Part shown: positions 8,780 to 18,220 of the stretch, piece by piece
How the letters are laid out: every line of letters starts with the position of its first letter
Numbering within the stretch: the first letter of the stretch is position 1
Assembly: GCA_023807065.1 (NCBI GenBank)
Contig: JAJJLU010003992.1
Location: forward strand, 1 to 21,257
Source: Isotricha intestinalis
Lineage: Eukaryota; Ciliophora; Litostomatea; Vestibuliferida; Isotrichidae
Length of the DNA: 21,257 nucleotides
Reading direction: 5' to 3'
The notes under the pieces: generated by a model
Databases searched by the model: none
What the model was told of the DNA's origin: nothing
What the model saw: only the letters and a program-made list of their open reading frames with translations
Program-made: the position numbers and the translations under genes

Positions 8780-10747
8780 ATGAATAAAGACCAAAAAAAA
8801 AATCAATTTTCTTTTTCATATATGATTTCTCAAATAAAACCATTATTAAACCATAAATCAAAACATGGTTTAGTTGGTTCAATCAATTTTGGAAAAACCT
8901 GTTATATAAATAGTTCAATAGCATGTTTAAGTAATACATTAGAATTAACAACTTATTTTTTAACTAAGAAATATAAAGAAGATTTAAATGTAGAAAATAA
9001 ATTAGGTTTTGCAGGAAAATTAGCAAAAGAATGGTATAAATTATTATATAATTATTGGATTGGAAGTAAATCAAAAGGTGATCCTTCAAATTTATTAAAA
9101 ATATTAATAAAAAAATTACAATATATAAAAGAAGATGAAGAACAAGATGCTCATGAATATATGACTTATTTTTTAGATTATTTAAATGAAGATTTAAATA
9201 AAATTAAAAATAAACCTTATCAAGAAATAGAAGAACAAAAAAACAATGAAATTGATATAGATTGTTCAATTAGATTTTGGGAATTACATATTAAAAGAAA
9301 TGATTCAATAATAACTGATTTATTTACAGGACAATATAAATCTACTATTGAATGTCCTAATTGTAAATGGATAAGTAGAACTTATGATACTTTTAATACT
9401 ATATCTTTACCTATTCCAAATGAAAAAAAGAATAATAATAAATATTTCGATTGTAATCTTTTTTTTATTCCAAAATTTTCAATGAAAACCACTTTAAAAA
9501 TAAAAATAATGTTTAATAGTGATTTTACTTTTGATGATATTTTAAAAGAATTTAAGAGGATTAAAAATTTTAATTTTAATGTTAATCATATGGATTGTAT
9601 GGGAGTTCTAGAAAAAGAATTTGTTAAAATATATAAAGGAGAAGAAAAACTTTTTGATCAGAAAGATAATTTTTTTTTTTTATCTGCTAATGATGATGAA
9701 GAAAATTGTGATTGTATTATTCCTTTATATTTTAAAACTAATGAAAAAGAAAAAGATTCTTTTTCTGCTTTTCCTAGATTTTTGTATGCTTATGATAGAA
9801 TGAGTTTTTATGAATTTAAAAAAAAAATTTTTTTCTTTGCTAGACAATATATTAATATTCCTCATTCTGAAGAAAATCAAGAAAATAATTTTGAAAAAAT
9901 TTTACGTCAAGATTCATTAAATAGTGATACTGATAAAAAATTAATAAAAATAATGGAAAATGAATATAAAAAAATATCAAAAAATAAACATCATAAATAT
10001 GATGATTTTTTAGGAGATTTTCCTTATTATTTATATTTAGAAAAAGATGAAAAAAAAATTTATTTAATAAACAATGATGAAGAAATAATAGAAAAATTAT
10101 CTAAATTATCAATAAATAATAAAGAAGATACAATTTCAAAAATAATAGAATTATGTGTTGATCAAAAAATAAAATATAAATTAATTTTAGAATTTAATAC
10201 TCAATCTCAATATATAAAAAAACAACAATTAAAATTTAATCAATGTACAAAAATAGAAAATCCAAATTATAAAAAACCAATAAATCATTCATCAGAAATT
10301 AATTTATATGATTGTTTTGATTTTTTTAGTATAGAAGAAATATTAGATGAAGATAATAAATGGTTTTGTAAAAAATGTAAAGATTTTGTTTTAGCAAAAA
10401 AAAAAATAGAAATATTTAAATTACCTAAAATTTTAATAATATGTTTAAAAAGATTTTTAAATAAAAGAAAAGGATTAATTAAAAATATAGTACAAGTAGA
10501 TTTTCCAATTGAAAATTTGGATATGAAAAATTTTATCGTAGGACCGAATAATGAAGATAATTTATATGATTTATATGCAGTTTGTCAACATTATGGTAGA
10601 TATGGTAAAGGACATTATATTTCAGCTTGCAAAAATATTGATGGTTGGTATAGATATGATGATGAAAAAGTTTCTGAAATTGAAGAACAAGGAGAAATTG
10701 TTAATGATTCTGCTTATATTTTATTTTATAGAAGAAAGGATGTTTGA
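8780..10747 (+). CDS. Ubiquitin-specific protease (USP/UBP, peptidase C19)
   Basis: A complete 655-residue deubiquitinase that should cleave ubiquitin from substrates. The Cys box GSINFGKTCYINSSIACL places the nucleophile at C41. QDAHEY (D123 follows the Q) is the conserved helix motif. The His box has GKGHYISACKN with H612, and WYRYDDEKVS supplies the catalytic Asp at D627, then SAYILFYRRK closes the domain. Two CxxC pairs, C192/C195 and C530/C533, form the usual zinc-binding finger. About 330 residues separate them, a large insertion in the catalytic domain as seen in USP4/11/15 and fungal Ubp12-type enzymes. No DUSP, UBL or membrane segment is present. The ORF ends in TGA immediately after the expected domain end, so TGA is a real stop here. 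All catalytic residues are intact. Confidence 0.95.
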   Translation: MNKDQKKNQFSFSYMISQIKPLLNHKSKHGLVGSINFGKTCYINSSIACLSNTLELTTYFLTKKYKEDLNVENKLGFAGKLAKEWYKLLYNYWIGSKSKGDPSNLLKILIKKLQYIKEDEEQDAHEYMTYFLDYLNEDLNKIKNKPYQEIEEQKNNEIDIDCSIRFWELHIKRNDSIITDLFTGQYKSTIECPNCKWISRTYDTFNTISLPIPNEKKNNNKYFDCNLFFIPKFSMKTTLKIKIMFNSDFTFDDILKEFKRIKNFNFNVNHMDCMGVLEKEFVKIYKGEEKLFDQKDNFFFLSANDDEENCDCIIPLYFKTNEKEKDSFSAFPRFLYAYDRMSFYEFKKKIFFFARQYINIPHSEENQENNFEKILRQDSLNSDTDKKLIKIMENEYKKISKNKHHKYDDFLGDFPYYLYLEKDEKKIYLINNDEEIIEKLSKLSINNKEDTISKIIELCVDQKIKYKLILEFNTQSQYIKKQQLKFNQCTKIENPNYKKPINHSSEINLYDCFDFFSIEEILDEDNKWFCKKCKDFVLAKKKIEIFKLPKILIICLKRFLNKRKGLIKNIVQVDFPIENLDMKNFIVGPNNEDNLYDLYAVCQHYGRYGKGHYISACKNIDGWYRYDDEKVSEIEEQGEIVNDSAYILFYRRKDV

Positions 10748-10989
10748 ACAATATTTATTATTAAATTATTTATTTAGGTTTTTTTCAAAAAAATATTTGT
10801 ATTTGAGTTTTTTAAATTAATTAAGTATTTTTTAAAAAAATATATATTAAATTATCTTAAAATGTGTTTTAATGAATTATAATTTTTAATAATATAATTA
10901 AACTAAAAAAATAAATATATAATAATATATAAAAATAAAACCATATACTGAACACCAAAAAAAAAATTTATGTTTAAAAAAATTATCTT

Positions 10990-13900
10990 TTAATCAATAT
11001 TATTATTTTGATGAAAACAAAAATAATGTCTATACCAAATAAATAAACTTTTTCCAAGTAAATATTCTCTTCTATTATCAAGTGAATTTTTCAAAGGTTC
11101 TAAATAAGTAAAATTATAAATCATCATCATTAATAAATACTTAACTAAATTTTTTTTATTTGAAGCAACTTTTCTACTTTTTCTTCTTAATTTAGTAATA
11201 TTATTTTTCCAAATATTAAAATAATTAAATTGTTGATTTTTTAAACAGATTTTATTAACATTGATAAATCTATCTAAAAGAAGAGAATCTTTTACAGTTA
11301 AATCATCAAAAACATTAGTAAAAGTTTCACTTAATTTAGAAGATCTACTTGCATTAATTGAAGTTATTTCTCCACTTCCATCAAAAATTTTATGAACTAT
11401 TTTCATTTGTTTATATACTTTAGAAGAATTATTTGAACTTAAAGAATTTGAATTATCTTTTGATAAATTATTTCCTTTTTTTTTAATGTATTTTACTCTT
11501 AATTGTCTTTTTGGTTTTTTTATATTTAGATTATTTTTATTTAGACTTTCTCTAGGTCTAAATGTAAATAATTGATTTAAATTTGTATTATTTTTCCAAA
11601 GAGAAAAGGATTTTTTTTTATTTTGATTTTCTTTAATTTTAAATAAATTTTCAAAAATATTGTTTTTATATTCTGTAAGAAAAGAAATTGGTTTTTTTTT
11701 TAAAACAATTCTAGCAGAATGACACAAAGGATTATTTACTTTATTAGTAAAATTATAAGTATTTCTTCTTCTAGCACTATTAATTTTAATAGATTTTAAA
11801 GGAATTATTTTTTTTGAATAATCTTGTAATATTCTACTATTTAATTGTAATGTTGGCATGTTTAATAAACCTTTTTTTAATTTTTTTTCTTCTTGAATGT
11901 TTGTTGATTTTATTAATAAATCATTACTAAATTTTAATGTATTTTCTTCTGATTTTTTTTCTGTTGAAAAATTAAAATTTGATGATTTAATTATTATATG
12001 ATTTTGATAATTATTTTCTTCTTCATTTTCTTCATTATTTTTTTCTAAATTATTTTCTTTGGTTAATTGTTTATTTTTTGTTTTTATTTGTTTGATTTGA
12101 TTTAAATATTTTTCAATTATTTTTTCTATTTTTATTGTTTCTTTATATTTCATGAAGTAATTTGTTTTTGTGTTTGTTTCTTTTTTATTTACAAATTTTT
12201 TTAATAGTTTTTTTCCGTTTTTATTTATTTTATTTTTTTTTTTGATATCTTTCATATGATTAATTAATGTGTGAAAAATATAGGATTTATTATAATTTGT
12301 AATATATTTTGTAATTATTTTTGGAAGTTCAATCCATTTTGTTTTTGTTATTTGGTTTATTATGTTATCTTTATTTTGTTTTTCTATTTTTTGTGGTAAA
12401 AAATCTAATTTTAAATTATCACTAATTTTTAAATTAATATTTTTTGTCTTATTTTTTTCTTCAATATTTTCATTATTTTCTTCTTCATTATTTTCTTCTT
12501 TATTATTTTCTTTTTTTTTTAATTTTTTATTTGTTTCTTCTTGAATTATATTAAATGATATAATCTCTTCTTGTTTAATTTCTTTTTTTGATTTTTCTTC
12601 ATTAATAATATTAAATGAAATAATTTTTTGTGTATTTATTTTTGTATTTTTTTCTTTATTATTTTTTAATAATATTTGTTCTTCATTAATTCTATTAAAT
12701 GAAATTTCGCCTTCTGGATTAATTTCTTTTTTTATCTGTTGATTAATAATATTAAAAGAAATTACTTCTTCTGGTATATTTCCCTCTTTACTTTTTTTGA
12801 ATATATTTACTTTTTTATCATTATCTTTTTCTTCTTTGATTATATTAATTGATATAACTTTTTCTAAAGTATTTTCAATTTTTTTTTCTTTATTAATTAA
12901 TGTTTCTTTTTCATTATTTTTTTTTTCTTTCATATAAACTTTATCTGAATTAATTCCTATTATTTCTTTTTTTATATTAAATGAAATAACATTATCTAGT
13001 TTAATTTCTTTTTGAATTTTTTCTTTAATTATATTAAATGATATTTCATCTATTAATTGATTTTCTTTTTTTATTTTTTCATTTATTATATCAAATGATA
13101 TTGATGCTATTTGATTTTCATATTTTTTTTTTTTTGTGATAATATCAAAAGAAATTACATCTTCTTGTTTAATTTCTTTTTTTAATTTTTCTTGAATAAT
13201 ATTAAATGATATTTCATCTATTAATTGATTATCTTTTTTTATTTTTTCATTTATTATATATAATGATATTACTTCTTCTTTAATATTTTCTTTTTTCATC
13301 TTTCCTGTAATTAATTCAAAATTATTGCTAAAAATTATGTTATTATAATTTGGAAATTTAAACTTCTTTAATCCAATTAAATTTATTTGTTCATTTGTAT
13401 TAATTTCAAAATTATTATCTTTTTGTTTAATTAAACTTTTTTTTAATTCAATTGAAAAAGTATTTTCTTTTATTAATTTAAATATTTTATTATCTTTCAT
13501 TTTTTCAGGTTCATATAATATTGATTGGATTTTATTTTCTAATAAATTATTGAACTTTTTATTTTCATTATTTTTGATGATAAATTTTTTATTTTGTTCA
13601 ATTTGTAAATTATACTTTTTTACTAATGGAGATATTGAAATATCATTTAAATTTTCTAATTTAAAATTAACTTTTTTTTTATTCCTAATAATAGAAAAAT
13701 TTAGAACTGGTTCTGAAAAAAATAAATTTTTATAATTTTTATTATTTTTACATAATATATCAAATATATTATTATTTATTTCTAGATTATTAAAAATTTT
13801 ATTTCTTTTTGATTTAATATTATTTTCTTTTTCTTTTATTATTGATAAAGATTTAAAAGATGATATTGTATTAGGTTTAATATATACAGAAGATAATTTA

Positions 13901-15600
13901 TTTATAGATAATTGTTTATTTACATTCTTACTTTCTAATTTAAAATTAATGTTTTGAGATTCAGGTAAAATATTTTTAAAAATTTTTTTATTTCTATTAT
14001 TAGATAAAGTATTATTTATAGTTATTACAGTCGGTGAAGAATTTGAATTTTTTTTATCTACAAAAAAATATGTTGATTGACTATAATTATTAGGATTATT
14101 TGTAATTTGATTTGAATTTAAATTATTATCATTCATATCATTATTATTATTATATCCAACATTATTATTTTTTATGTCATTAAAAGAATTATCATTAATT
14201 TCATTATTATTAGTCATATTCCCATTAATAATACTAATTTCATTTAATTTAGAATTGATTTGATAATCTTTTATTTCTGGAATATAATTTTGATTATTAA
14301 CTTTATTTTTGCTTTTTATTGGTTGAGAAAGTGAATGAAGTGTTTTTAATTGTTCAGTTAATTTTTCTTTTTCTTCTAACGCATTCATATATAATTCTTT
14401 ATATTTTGAAAAATTGCTTGTTTTATTTTTACTTATTAATTTTAAATCAGAAACACTTTCAATTTTTAATTGTCTATCACTTATTTTAGAAGAAATAAAT
14501 TCTGTGTCGAAAGTTTTTGTAATAAGATTACTATTTGAAGAAGTAATATTTGGACTAAAAATTTTTTTATTTAATCCTAAAAAAATATTATTTATTTGTG
14601 ATATATCTTTATTATTTTTGTTTTTATTTTTATTTATATTATTACGTTTATTTTCTTCAATATTTAAACTAGAATTAATATGATTATCGTTTTTATCAAA
14701 GTTTAAAACAGTTATTTTCTTATTTAAAATAGGTTTAATTAGAGGATTATTTAATTTATTTTTATCATACGTTTTTAAACATTTTAAAAAATTTTTTTTT
14801 GAAATATTTGAATGTTTTAATTTTGCAATATTTATATGATTAATAAATTCATTTATTTTACTTTTTAAAATATTCCTTTTTTTTCTAATTAAAAATCCTC
14901 TTATATATTTTTGAATTAAAATTATTTTTTCAACATATTCAAGATAATAAACAACTTTAACACTTAAAATTTTTTGAGATTGTTCTTCTTTATTTTTAAT
15001 ATTTATATTATTTAATTTTTTAAAATCATTAGATTGACTTTTTATTATATTTGAAGGAAAAATTATTTGATAACCATAATAAGGAGGAGAAAAAATTTTA
15101 ACTTTTTTAAGGTCATTTTCAGATTTACATCTATGAAAATTTAAAGTATTTTTTACACAATTACTATTTTGATTATTATTATTTATTTTATTATCTTTTA
15201 TTTTTTGTTTCATTAAGCTTTTTTTAATTTTTTTTTGATTTTCTTTTCTAAATAAAGAAGCTTTTTCTTCGTTTCCTAAAGTAATTGGATTAAAAATTAA
15301 ATTTGCAAAATTATTATTTAATTGGGCAAAAGTTTTACATACTTTTTCCATATTATTTAAACCAGAATTTTCAAAATTGATACTTTGACTATGATTATTT
15401 CTATGAATTATTGTTTTTGATTTTAAGTTTTTATTTGAATCATTTTTTCCCAAAACATTCATATTTTTTTTACAAGATTTATTTTTATTTTGTTTTGTTC
15501 CTAATGAATTTACATTATTTACTTTTGAAGAAAAAGCTGAAAAAACATTCGATATACTATTTTTCAATCTTGAAATGTGGTTTTTTTGTTTTCCATTCAT
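10990..15600 (-). CDS. Giant IQ-motif protein with an ISFNII repeat array
   Basis: A single 1536-codon frame, Lys/Asn/Ser/Ile-rich. A perfect IQ motif (I229-Q-K-Y-I-R234-G-F-L-I-R239) predicts binding of calmodulin or a centrin-like EF-hand protein. A short coiled coil follows near the NALEEKEKLTEQLKTLHSL segment. Residues 777-1026 hold 11 degenerate copies of an ISFNII-based repeat with a 19-residue core period. After a basic, Asn/Glu-rich stretch, the last 200 residues carry three Trp-centred motifs, SLWKNN (W1335), FNIWKNN (W1464) and FIWYRHY (W1522), reminiscent of the Trp units of Sfi1-type centrin-binding proteins. Together these suggest a cytoskeletal or basal-body scaffold regulated by calcium-binding light chains; that is inference, and I recognise no named family. 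It converges on the protease gene. Plus-strand frames opposite it are shadows. Confidence 0.8.
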   Translation of the reverse strand: MNGKQKNHISRLKNSISNVFSAFSSKVNNVNSLGTKQNKNKSCKKNMNVLGKNDSNKNLKSKTIIHRNNHSQSINFENSGLNNMEKVCKTFAQLNNNFANLIFNPITLGNEEKASLFRKENQKKIKKSLMKQKIKDNKINNNNQNSNCVKNTLNFHRCKSENDLKKVKIFSPPYYGYQIIFPSNIIKSQSNDFKKLNNINIKNKEEQSQKILSVKVVYYLEYVEKIILIQKYIRGFLIRKKRNILKSKINEFINHINIAKLKHSNISKKNFLKCLKTYDKNKLNNPLIKPILNKKITVLNFDKNDNHINSSLNIEENKRNNINKNKNKNNKDISQINNIFLGLNKKIFSPNITSSNSNLITKTFDTEFISSKISDRQLKIESVSDLKLISKNKTSNFSKYKELYMNALEEKEKLTEQLKTLHSLSQPIKSKNKVNNQNYIPEIKDYQINSKLNEISIINGNMTNNNEINDNSFNDIKNNNVGYNNNNDMNDNNLNSNQITNNPNNYSQSTYFFVDKKNSNSSPTVITINNTLSNNRNKKIFKNILPESQNINFKLESKNVNKQLSINKLSSVYIKPNTISSFKSLSIIKEKENNIKSKRNKIFNNLEINNNIFDILCKNNKNYKNLFFSEPVLNFSIIRNKKKVNFKLENLNDISISPLVKKYNLQIEQNKKFIIKNNENKKFNNLLENKIQSILYEPEKMKDNKIFKLIKENTFSIELKKSLIKQKDNNFEINTNEQINLIGLKKFKFPNYNNIIFSNNFELITGKMKKENIKEEVISLYIINEKIKKDNQLIDEISFNIIQEKLKKEIKQEDVISFDIITKKKKYENQIASISFDIINEKIKKENQLIDEISFNIIKEKIQKEIKLDNVISFNIKKEIIGINSDKVYMKEKKNNEKETLINKEKKIENTLEKVISINIIKEEKDNDKKVNIFKKSKEGNIPEEVISFNIINQQIKKEINPEGEISFNRINEEQILLKNNKEKNTKINTQKIISFNIINEEKSKKEIKQEEIISFNIIQEETNKKLKKKENNKEENNEEENNENIEEKNKTKNINLKISDNLKLDFLPQKIEKQNKDNIINQITKTKWIELPKIITKYITNYNKSYIFHTLINHMKDIKKKNKINKNGKKLLKKFVNKKETNTKTNYFMKYKETIKIEKIIEKYLNQIKQIKTKNKQLTKENNLEKNNEENEEENNYQNHIIIKSSNFNFSTEKKSEENTLKFSNDLLIKSTNIQEEKKLKKGLLNMPTLQLNSRILQDYSKKIIPLKSIKINSARRRNTYNFTNKVNNPLCHSARIVLKKKPISFLTEYKNNIFENLFKIKENQNKKKSFSLWKNNTNLNQLFTFRPRESLNKNNLNIKKPKRQLRVKYIKKKGNNLSKDNSNSLSSNNSSKVYKQMKIVHKIFDGSGEITSINASRSSKLSETFTNVFDDLTVKDSLLLDRFINVNKICLKNQQFNYFNIWKNNITKLRRKSRKVASNKKNLVKYLLMMMIYNFTYLEPLKNSLDNRREYLLGKSLFIWYRHYFCFHQNNNID
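12523..13272 (-). repeat. 11-copy degenerate ISFNII protein repeat (19-residue core period)
   Basis: Copies begin with Ile at residues 778, 797, 816, 834, 853, 872, 916, 947, 966, 994 and 1014. Six of the ten spacings are exactly 19 residues and two others are 18 or 20. The consensus is roughly ISFNIIxEKIKKExxxxEV: a hydrophobic IS-F-II strand-like hexamer followed by a charged spacer. Variants include ISLYII, ISFDII, ISINII and ISFNRI. Copies differ at DNA level, so the array is not a recent duplication; the retained hexamer implies selection. Confidence 0.85.
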
Positions 15601-15734
15601 GTTATTATTTAATTAAATATTTTTATTATAAATTAGTGCTCCACAACTTTAAATTAATAATAATAATTTAAACACTATCTTTAATATATTTTTAATTTTG
15701 AAAAAAAATAATTAAATAAAAAAATAATATATCA

Positions 15735-18134
15735 TTAAATATTAGAATATTGATTTTCCTTATTTTTTTTATGTTTAGTATATTGTTCATATTGAATATC
15801 AGGTTCAACATAAGTAATATTTTGTCTTTTATAATTAATGTTATATGGTGAAAAAGTCATAGGAGAATAACCAGTTGTTGAAATTGAACAACCAACATCA
15901 CAAGCCCAACAAGAACCATCATCATAGAAAGGAGATTTTTCATTAATTTTTTGTTTTTTATTTTTAGGGGAATCATATCTAATATTTATATTTGGCTTAT
16001 TTTTATTTATTTTTTGAAATTCATTTTTATTTGGATTATTCAGCATCTTTTCTTCTTCTATATTGTTATTTGGAAAATTATTTGATTTATTTGTTAATGG
16101 ATTTTTCCCTTTTAATTTATCTTCATTTATATTTGAAGGATTATTTTTCTTATTACTTTTTATTTTATCTAATATATTGTCTTTTAATTTATTTTTAAAT
16201 GCATTTAAATAATTTATTTTTTCTTTTGGAATATTTTTTTCTTCATTATTAACAATATTATTATTACCTTGTATTTCAGGATTTAATTTTTGCATAAATT
16301 CAGGATTATTATTATTTTTATCATGATTTTCTGAATTATTATCTAAAAATGGGTTTTTACTTAAATCTTTAGGATTAAATGAAGTATTACTTCCAAATGT
16401 TTCTTTAAAATTATTTGAACTATATTGACTAAAATTCATTTGATTATATGGATTATTTGGGTCAGTATTCGGATCATAATTTTTATCTTTGGGTAATAAA
16501 CTTGATTCATATGGATTATATATATTTGGTTTTTCTAAATTATTTAATGAATTATTGAATTGATCATTTAAAGGAAGATTATTTAATTTATTTGGAATAT
16601 TATTATTAGGAATTAATGTTTGAGAAGGTGTTTGATATGTTGTATTTGGAGAAGGAGGATTATTGTTGTTGTTTGAGTATGACATTTGATTGTTTAAATT
16701 TTCGTTTGGAATATATGAATTATTTTTATTGTATGGTTGAGATAAAGGATTATTATTATAATTTAATGGTATTTGGTTATTAAGTTCATTATTTGGATTT
16801 TGAAAATCATTTATATTATTTAAATTTGGATTTTGAATATTTGTTGGATTAGATATATTATCTGGAATCTTTTTTAAATTTAAATCATTATTTTGATTAG
16901 GATTTAAAGGTTGATTTGAATTTGGTAACATTTGATTTTTATTATTTGGAATAATACCTTGTAAATTATTTTGAAATTTATTTGGTATTTGATTGTTATT
17001 GCTTTCGAGTGAATTTAAATCATTGGGACTTAATTTATTATTTTTATTAAACCTTTCTAAATTATTGGGAGTTAATTGATTATTGAAAGGGTTATTACTT
17101 TGTATATTATTTGGTATTGACTGATTGTTCTGACTATTAGGAATAGATTGAAAATTATTAGGATTTAATTGATTGTTGTATTCGTTTGGATTTATTTTTT
17201 TTAAATTAATATTATTTGGAATTTCATTTTGTAAATTTTTTGGATTATTTAAATAATTATTATTAGGATTTCTATCTTGTATATTATTTGATTTTAATTG
17301 AGTGTTAAAATCATTGTTACTAATATTATTATCTAACTCACGAGGTGGTTTATTTTTATTTAAATAATCATAATTATTCATATAAAAATAAGGACTATCA
17401 TTAGGAAAATTAATATTGTCATTAACATTATTATTATCACTTAAATTTTTAAATTGATAATTTAAATTTGGATTTAAATTATCATTTGAATTATTAACAA
17501 TAGCATCTTGAATATTTGGATTATCAAGCATATTTTGAAGAGAATTTAAAACTAAGTTAAAATCATCTGGTCTATTTGAATAAAAATCAATTCCACCTAT
17601 TAATTTGCTATTTTGATTTCTACTTAAATCTGATAATGGTTTAATAATTTTATCAAATGAATTATTCATCATTTGAACATAAGAATTATTATCTGTATTA
17701 TTATTTGGAAAATAATAATTTTTAGATTTCACATTATTATTTTTGTTAATTTCATTTTCTAAATTTTGAATATATGAATCAGCAGAATTCTGTTTATTTT
17801 GTAATTGATAATAATCATTTAACAGTTGATTATAAGTTACTTGTAAATCAGAATAATTTTGACATAATAAATTTAATTGTCTCATAATTTCATAATTATT
17901 ATCATTACATTTACATTTATTACATTTTGTAAAATGACAATCACAATTACATAAAGGAGGACAAGAAATAACATTTAGAAAATTACCATTATTTTTATTT
18001 AAAAATTGTATAACTTCATTTGGATTATTTCTTAAAGGATTCGATTGGTTTTTTAATGAATTACAACAAGGGTCAAATTCATAAGAAATATTATTTAAAG
18101 TTGATATATATTTTGATGTACTATATTTATTCAT
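15735..18134 (-). CDS. Asn/Pro-rich protein with N- and C-terminal Cys motifs, function unknown
   Basis: A 799-residue protein in three parts. The N-terminus has C23-C24 and a compact Cys cluster, C58, C62, C64, C66-H67, C71, C74, C76, which could bind metal but matches no finger I know. It is followed by a coiled coil (about 84-130). Residues ~130-660 are Asn/Pro/Leu-rich low complexity with loose repeats such as LNPNN and IPNN, probably disordered and prion-like. The C-terminus is of normal complexity and ends in a distinctive segment, GSCWACDVGCSISTTGYSPM, with C742, C745 and C749, then FSPYNINYKRQ. No signal peptide or membrane segment is seen; the Cys residues could be lipidated or metal-bound. 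It lies 134 bp downstream of, and on the same strand as, nothing functionally obvious, and faces away from the RING gene. Confidence 0.8.
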   Translation of the reverse strand: MNKYSTSKYISTLNNISYEFDPCCNSLKNQSNPLRNNPNEVIQFLNKNNGNFLNVISCPPLCNCDCHFTKCNKCKCNDNNYEIMRQLNLLCQNYSDLQVTYNQLLNDYYQLQNKQNSADSYIQNLENEINKNNNVKSKNYYFPNNNTDNNSYVQMMNNSFDKIIKPLSDLSRNQNSKLIGGIDFYSNRPDDFNLVLNSLQNMLDNPNIQDAIVNNSNDNLNPNLNYQFKNLSDNNNVNDNINFPNDSPYFYMNNYDYLNKNKPPRELDNNISNNDFNTQLKSNNIQDRNPNNNYLNNPKNLQNEIPNNINLKKINPNEYNNQLNPNNFQSIPNSQNNQSIPNNIQSNNPFNNQLTPNNLERFNKNNKLSPNDLNSLESNNNQIPNKFQNNLQGIIPNNKNQMLPNSNQPLNPNQNNDLNLKKIPDNISNPTNIQNPNLNNINDFQNPNNELNNQIPLNYNNNPLSQPYNKNNSYIPNENLNNQMSYSNNNNNPPSPNTTYQTPSQTLIPNNNIPNKLNNLPLNDQFNNSLNNLEKPNIYNPYESSLLPKDKNYDPNTDPNNPYNQMNFSQYSSNNFKETFGSNTSFNPKDLSKNPFLDNNSENHDKNNNNPEFMQKLNPEIQGNNNIVNNEEKNIPKEKINYLNAFKNKLKDNILDKIKSNKKNNPSNINEDKLKGKNPLTNKSNNFPNNNIEEEKMLNNPNKNEFQKINKNKPNINIRYDSPKNKKQKINEKSPFYDDGSCWACDVGCSISTTGYSPMTFSPYNINYKRQNITYVEPDIQYEQYTKHKKNKENQYSNI

Positions 18135-18220
18135 TTATTTTATTGTATGATAGCGTTAATAAATAAAAAATTATAAAAAAATTATATATAAATAAAAATT
18201 AAATTTATTTATCAAATTAA
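18135..18220. promoter_or_regulatory. 86-bp bidirectional promoter interval
   Basis: The start codons of the Asn/Pro-rich gene (minus) and the RING gene (plus) are only 86 bp apart, so both promoters and both 5' leaders must fit here. The sequence is A/T-rich except for a small GC-containing patch (ATGATAGCG, near 18147-18155), which could be a factor-binding site; nothing further can be resolved by eye. Confidence 0.5.

Noticed and set aside
9621..9803. Short Met/Lys/Leu-rich frame inside the protease gene, and another at 10551-10820
   Set aside because: Both overlap a protease frame with intact catalytic motifs and have composition-driven translations.
12362..15671. Several plus-strand frames of 60-90 codons opposite the IQ-motif gene
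   Set aside because: Ser/Phe/Leu-rich antisense shadows of Lys/Glu/Asn codons; no motif or start context of their own.
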